A stretch of DNA of 8,179 nucleotides, from NCBI GenBank assembly GCA_011620705.1, contig WOYR01000039.1, forward strand, positions 1-8,179. The letters run 5' to 3'. Each line of letters begins with the position of its first letter. The stretch's first letter is position 1. This document shows, piece after piece, positions 6,162 to 8,179 of the stretch. A model generated the notes under the pieces. The model worked only from the letters and a program-made list of their open reading frames with translations, made no database searches and was not told where the DNA came from. Made by a program: the position numbers and the translations under genes. The stretch comes from Microbacteriaceae bacterium (GTDB lineage Bacteria > Actinomycetota > Actinomycetes > Actinomycetales > Microbacteriaceae).

Positions 6162-6235
6162 GCTCCCGTAGCCCAATCGGTAGAGGCGGGCGACTTAAAA
6201 TCGCCGCAGTCTGGGTTCGAATCCCAGCGGGAGCA
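6162..6235 (+). tRNA. tRNA-Leu (anticodon UAA), with a short variable loop
   Basis: A 74-nt cloverleaf is complete. The acceptor is GCTCCCG (6162-6168) with CGGGAGC (6228-6234) and discriminator A6235. The anticodon stem is GGCGA/TCGCC (6189-6193/6201-6205) around loop CTTAAAA, with anticodon TAA at 6196-6198. The T-arm is CTGGG/CCCAG around TTCGAAT (6211-6227). CCA is not encoded. UAA reads leucine UUA codons, which are rare in such a GC-rich genome. The D-arm has 3 bp (GCC/GGC) and an 11-nt loop as in class II tRNAs, yet the variable region is only GCAGT (6206-6210) instead of the long arm expected for leucine. A73 agrees with leucyl identity. The accessory genes downstream make this a possible past integration site, though no repeated 3' end was found. 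Confidence 0.9.
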
Positions 6236-6292
6236 CGGAGTTCTGGGCGTCGACTTTTTCGAGGGCATGACGAGCCGGGGGAGGCAGTCTTG

Positions 6293-6604
6293 GTGCAGTT
6301 GACGCCGCGGGATGAGGACATGCTGGGCTGGCTCGCGAAGGTCGGGTTCGCGGATGCCCATGCCATCCGGTGGGCGATGTCAGGTCAGGCCGATCGCGAC
6401 GACGAGCAGCCCGTCGCATTGCGGAAGGCGCAGGGCTGGATGATGCGTATGGCGTCCGTCGGCGTCATCGATCGTGCCGTGCCGGCCTTCCAGTCAGCGG
6501 CGGTCGCTTGGACGACGGATCCGTTCTATGGGCGCAAGCCGGACATCCACCGCCAGACGATGATGTCTAGCCCGGCATTGCCAATCGTGTCTAATGCAAT
6601 ATAG
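6293..6604 (+). pseudogene. Truncated replication-relaxation-type (winged-helix) protein remnant
   Basis: The 103 codons begin VQLTPRDEDMLGWLAKVGFADAHAIRWAM, the N-terminal winged-helix pattern of actinobacterial replication-relaxation proteins found on integrative elements and plasmids. A second helix block follows (KAQGWMMRMASVGVIDRA, about 46-63). The sequence then reaches PDIHRQT, normally followed by a long C-terminal region, but here diverges into SSPALPIVSNAI and a TAG. Family members are usually well over 200 residues, so this is a truncated gene, or at best a short stand-alone DNA-binding protein. GGGGGAGG (6277-6284) lies 8 nt before the GTG; a TTG three bases upstream (6290) is the alternative start. 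The truncation point coincides with the AT-richer promoter region of hicA, indicating a recombination junction. The family call rests on pattern recognition. Confidence 0.6.
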
Positions 6605-6607
6605 ACT
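6578..6607 (+). promoter_or_regulatory. hicAB promoter, TTGCCA-N16-TATAGA
   Basis: TTGCCA (6578-6583) and TATAGA (6600-6605) are separated by 16 nt; TAGACT (6602-6607) is an overlapping alternative -10 with 18-nt spacing. Initiation near 6612-6614 leaves almost no leader before the hicA GTG (6617), and there is no Shine-Dalgarno, so hicA is probably leaderless. Confidence 0.55.
6589..6606 (+). promoter_or_regulatory. Candidate HicB operator, GTCTA-N8-TAGAC
   Basis: GTCTA (6589-6593) and TAGAC (6602-6606) form an inverted repeat overlapping the -10 box. A further direct TGTCTA occurs at 6564-6569 besides the TGTCTA at 6588-6593. HicB antitoxins with a DNA-binding domain commonly repress their own promoter, so this is a reasonable operator candidate; the arms are short. 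Confidence 0.35.
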
Positions 6608-6616
6608 GATAACCTC

Positions 6617-6823
6617 GTGAAGAAGGCGGAGCTCGAGAAGCGCATCAAGGCCCTCGTGAAATTTCACGATGCAGAGTGGCTGTACCTCGGTGGCACGAAG
6701 CACGACAAGTACAGCCTGAACGGGACGGTCATCATGATCCCCCGGCATCGCGAGATCGGCGAGTCCCTGGCCGCGAAGATCTTGAAGGACTGCCATAAAG
6801 CGCTTGACCAAGAGGACAACTGA
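6617..6823 (+). CDS. hicA: HicA-family mRNA interferase toxin
   Basis: HicA toxins are small double-stranded-RNA-binding-fold RNases that cleave mRNA and are held inactive by HicB. The 68-aa product has the expected size and order: an N-terminal helix (KKAELEKRIKALVKF), then GGTKHDKYS (25-33) containing the catalytic-type histidine H29. The strand VIMIPRHREI (38-47) follows, and a C-terminal helix (LAAKILKDCHKAL) closes it. The pattern GGxxHxxY...IPRHxEI matches the actinobacterial HicA subgroup. The GTG at 6617 lacks a Shine-Dalgarno and sits just downstream of a good promoter, consistent with leaderless translation. The hicB ATG follows one base after its stop, giving a toxin-first operon as is usual for hicAB. 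Base composition is lower in GC than the flanking core genes, suggesting acquisition. The active-site histidine is intact, so the toxin should be functional. Confidence 0.85.
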   Translation: MKKAELEKRIKALVKFHDAEWLYLGGTKHDKYSLNGTVIMIPRHREIGESLAAKILKDCHKALDQEDN

Positions 6824-6824
6824 C

Positions 6825-7211
6825 ATGGCTCGCAACGCAGAACGGTACGACGTGACTGTCCGCCGGGATGGCCGCTTCTGGTACGTCGACATCCCGGCGC
6901 TCGACGGTGCGACTCAGGCGCGCAATCTTTCGGAGATCGACGAGATGGCGAAGGACTACATCGCCGAGGTAACAGGGACTCCGGCAGACCAGCTCGAGGT
7001 CGTGGTGACGATCGTGTTGCCGGCCGATGTGCAAGCACACCTCGCGGCCGCGTCAGCGCTCCGGGACCAGGAGGCGCACGCTCGCTCGCGTGCGGCCGAG
7101 GAATCACGCGCGGCGGCACGTGCACTGAGGTCCCGGGGGCTCACTGTGCGCGAGGTTGGTGCGGCACTCGGGATCTCGCACCAACGCGCCCAGCAACTCG
7201 TCAGTGTCTGA
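6825..7211 (+). CDS. hicB: HicB-family antitoxin with C-terminal helix-turn-helix
   Basis: This 128-aa protein should bind HicA and autoregulate the operon. The N-terminal HicB fold covers about residues 7-65: RYDVTVRRDGRFWYVDIPALDG, then ATQARNLSEIDEMAKDYIAEVTG, then LEVVVTIVLP. A long Ala/Arg/Glu-rich helical linker (70-104, with DQEAHARSRAAEESRAAARA) joins it to a C-terminal helix-turn-helix, LTVREVGAALGISHQRAQQLV (106-126), similar to sigma-70 region 4-like DNA-binding domains. I chose the ATG at 6825 because AGAGGA (6811-6816) lies 8 nt upstream; an in-frame TTG at 6804 would sit inside hicA. It starts one base after the hicA stop. A shorter, frameshifted paralogue lies immediately downstream. 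Direct DNA binding at the hicA promoter is inferred from the helix-turn-helix. Confidence 0.85.
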   Translation: MARNAERYDVTVRRDGRFWYVDIPALDGATQARNLSEIDEMAKDYIAEVTGTPADQLEVVVTIVLPADVQAHLAAASALRDQEAHARSRAAEESRAAARALRSRGLTVREVGAALGISHQRAQQLVSV

Positions 7212-7242
7212 TTCGAAGGCAGTCGCGAGACGTGAGCCGACT

Positions 7243-7257
7243 TTGGGGGACCCCCAA
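7243..7257. repeat. 15-bp palindrome TTGGGGGACCCCCAA
   Basis: TTGGGGG (7243-7249) and CCCCCAA (7251-7257) are perfect mirror complements around a single A. The one-base centre makes a tight RNA hairpin awkward and suggests a DNA-level site such as a protein-binding or recombination site. It ends exactly where similarity to hicB starts in the degraded second copy (7259). Confidence 0.55.
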
Positions 7258-7258
7258 C

Positions 7259-7493
7259 GAGAGCGACGAGATGGCGAAAGGACTGCATCACCGAGGCCAC
7301 TGGGACCCATGTGGATCGGATCGGACTCGCCGTGACGATCGAGTTGCCGGCCGGCATGCAGGCGCACCTGGCGGCGGCGCGTGCGTTGAAGTCCCAAGGG
7401 CTCACCGTGCGGGAGGTACGGGCCGCGCTTGGCATTTCGCATCAACGCGCACAACAGCTCGTCAGCGCTCAACCAGAAGTGGCATTCGGGTGA
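7259..7493 (+). pseudogene. Decayed second hicB antitoxin copy (frameshifted, N-terminally truncated)
   Basis: From 7259 the DNA aligns with hicB from 6933 onward. The first residues read ESDEMAK; an extra A in the run 7277-7279 (gcgaaagga against gcgaagga in hicB) then shifts the frame. Removing one A restores DCITEATGTHVDRIGLAVTIELPAG and joins smoothly to the frame that starts at the GTG 7311. That frame continues MQAHLAAARALKSQG and the helix-turn-helix LTVREVRAALGISHQRAQQLVSA, ending at TGA 7491-7493. Compared with hicB, the N-terminal strands are missing and the helical linker is about 22 residues shorter. Many differences in the helix-turn-helix codons are synonymous, so the copies diverged under selection before this one broke. 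A 60-residue C-terminal product from 7311 could still be made and bind DNA, but no Shine-Dalgarno supports it. Confidence 0.7.
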
Positions 7494-7536
7494 GCGTCGC
7501 GCCCGACCACATGACGGTTTCGGACCTGAAGGCCTT

Positions 7537-7573
7537 GTCTGGATGCCCACAGGGACGCTGCGGGCATCCAGAC
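7537..7573. terminator. Strong 12-bp hairpin between convergent genes
   Basis: GTCTGGATGCCC (7537-7548) pairs perfectly with GGGCATCCAGAC (7562-7573). After one A·C mismatch, CAG/CTG (7550-7552/7558-7560) extends it to a 5-nt loop. It lies between the hicB remnant and the convergent metallophosphoesterase, where a bidirectional terminator is expected. No T-tract follows on either strand, so a mobile-element terminus or small-RNA stem is possible. Confidence 0.45.
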
Positions 7574-7592
7574 GGCGGACGATTCCGGGCAC

Positions 7593-7610
7593 GCGACGGT
7601 GTTCCGTCGC
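7593..7610. terminator. 7-bp stem-loop just past the metallophosphoesterase stop
   Basis: GCGACGG (7593-7599) pairs perfectly with CCGTCGC (7604-7610) across a TGTT loop, 18 nt beyond the stop of the minus-strand gene. Position and compactness suit a terminator for that gene; a U-tract is absent. Confidence 0.45.
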
Positions 7611-7628
7611 TTCGCGCTGTGCTCGGAA

Positions 7629-8179
7629 TCAGCCCTCTTGAACGCGCTGCCAGCTGAAGGGCCCGAACGAGGTCGACGTCGAGGCGGCGTGGCCGCCCGG
7701 CGTGACCGTCAGTCGCAGGTACTCCAGCGGCACGGTGCTCCCGTGGACGACGACCCGGTGGAAGTTCGGGACATCGTAGGACGGGTGGCTGTTCCAGTCG
7801 TCGGAGGCGCACACGCCGCTGTCGCCGGCACAGGGTGCGCCCTGCTTCAGCGGGTTGTCCGAACGGTATGTGTGGGAGTCGCCGTTGAACAGGATCACCG
7901 GCTTGCCGAAGTCGGTCGTGTGGGCGGCGAGGCTCGACACGATCGGCTCGTAGTTGCTGAGGTGGGAGGCGTTCGCCGCCCCGTCCAGATCCCACATGTC
8001 CGCTTGGGTGATCACGACGACGCCCTGAGCATCGTGTTCCTGCGCGACGCCGAACGCGGCATCGAGCCAGCGGAGGTCGGCCGCAGTGCGCTGGGCGGCC
8101 TCGGTGGTCTGCTCGTTGCTCGCGGCGGGAGTGCCGTACCACGGGTCCGCGTCGTTGTTCGATCCGCCCGGGATGTTCA
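7629..8179 (-). CDS. Metallophosphoesterase-like secreted protein, C-terminal part
   Basis: The right window edge cuts the 5' end; no start codon can be assigned. Reading the minus strand from 8177 gives about 182 codons, beginning NIPGGSNNDADPWYG, continuing TAADLRWLDAAFGVAQEHDAQGVVVITQADMWD, and ending in TGA (complement of 7629-7631). The IPGGSNND and VVVITQADMW segments, followed by GKPVILFNGDSHTYRSDNPL with its GDSH motif, match the C-terminal half of calcineurin-like metallophosphoesterases. In these the GDSH (GHxH-like) histidines help bind the two-metal centre. Cys residues in the GAPCAGDSGVCASDDW loop could form a disulfide, consistent with an extracellular protein. The C-terminal GHAASTSTSFGPFSWQRV strand closes the domain. 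The signal peptide, if present, lies outside the window. Substrate unknown; a phosphomonoesterase or phosphodiesterase role is inferred from the fold. Confidence 0.82.
   Translation of the reverse strand, partial: NIPGGSNNDADPWYGTPAASNEQTTEAAQRTAADLRWLDAAFGVAQEHDAQGVVVITQADMWDLDGAANASHLSNYEPIVSSLAAHTTDFGKPVILFNGDSHTYRSDNPLKQGAPCAGDSGVCASDDWNSHPSYDVPNFHRVVVHGSTVPLEYLRLTVTPGGHAASTSTSFGPFSWQRVQEG

Noticed and set aside
6804..6824. TTG at 6804 as the hicB start
   Set aside because: It lies within hicA and the AGAGGA at 6811-6816 is correctly spaced for ATG 6825.
7429..7641. 70-codon plus-strand frame after the hicB remnant
   Set aside because: Overlaps the hicB remnant in another frame and runs through both hairpins; Arg/Ser-rich with no features or ribosome-binding site.
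6236..8179. Duplicate of the tRNA 3' end as an attR site
   Set aside because: I looked for a second copy of the T-arm/acceptor sequence (GGTTCGAATCCC and CGGGAGCA) downstream and found none; the TTCGAAG near 7212 matches too few bases.
1..8179. CRISPR array, riboswitch or complete insertion sequence
   Set aside because: No regularly spaced direct repeats, no transposase motifs, and no recognisable aptamer core were seen on either strand.

Overview
The window is high-GC actinobacterial chromosome. Its gene content, GTG starts, TANNNT-type -10 boxes and protein sequences fit Microbacteriaceae, most likely Microbacterium or a close relative; this is inferred from familiarity, not from a search. 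No stretch over 300 bases lacks a gene.

Bases 1-5217 are conserved core. The 3' end of enolase (eno) converges with a minus-strand F420-type luciferase-like oxidoreductase. Divergent from that oxidoreductase is a tight plus-strand run: ftsB (septum formation initiator), a DUF501 gene overlapping it by ATGA, a secreted and membrane-anchored subtilase resembling mycosins, and a type II NADH dehydrogenase (ndh). The eno-ftsB-DUF501 order matches Mycobacterium tuberculosis Rv1023-Rv1024-Rv1025, where ppx/gppA (Rv1026) comes next; here the subtilase occupies that slot and the LLM oxidoreductase sits between eno and ftsB. The ftsB/LLM divergent promoters share a perfect 8-bp inverted repeat. An 8-bp hairpin contains the DUF501 stop codon and ends one base before the protease start codon.

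Bases 5218-6235 hold a SAM-dependent methyltransferase, whose Shine-Dalgarno lies in a hairpin, and a tRNA gene with anticodon UAA (Leu). That tRNA has a class II-like D-arm but only a 5-nt variable loop, which is unusual for leucine.

Bases 6236-7630 are accessory and look like an eroded mobile-element insertion next to the tRNA. They contain a truncated replication-relaxation-type winged-helix gene, a complete hicA-hicB toxin-antitoxin pair with its own promoter and candidate operator, and a decayed second hicB copy (N-terminus lost, one-base frameshift, about 22 linker residues shorter) that starts beside a 15-bp palindrome. Two strong hairpins follow. No integrase, CRISPR array or duplicated att site is visible.

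Bases 7629-8179 are the C-terminal part of a minus-strand metallophosphoesterase-like secreted protein that continues beyond the right edge.
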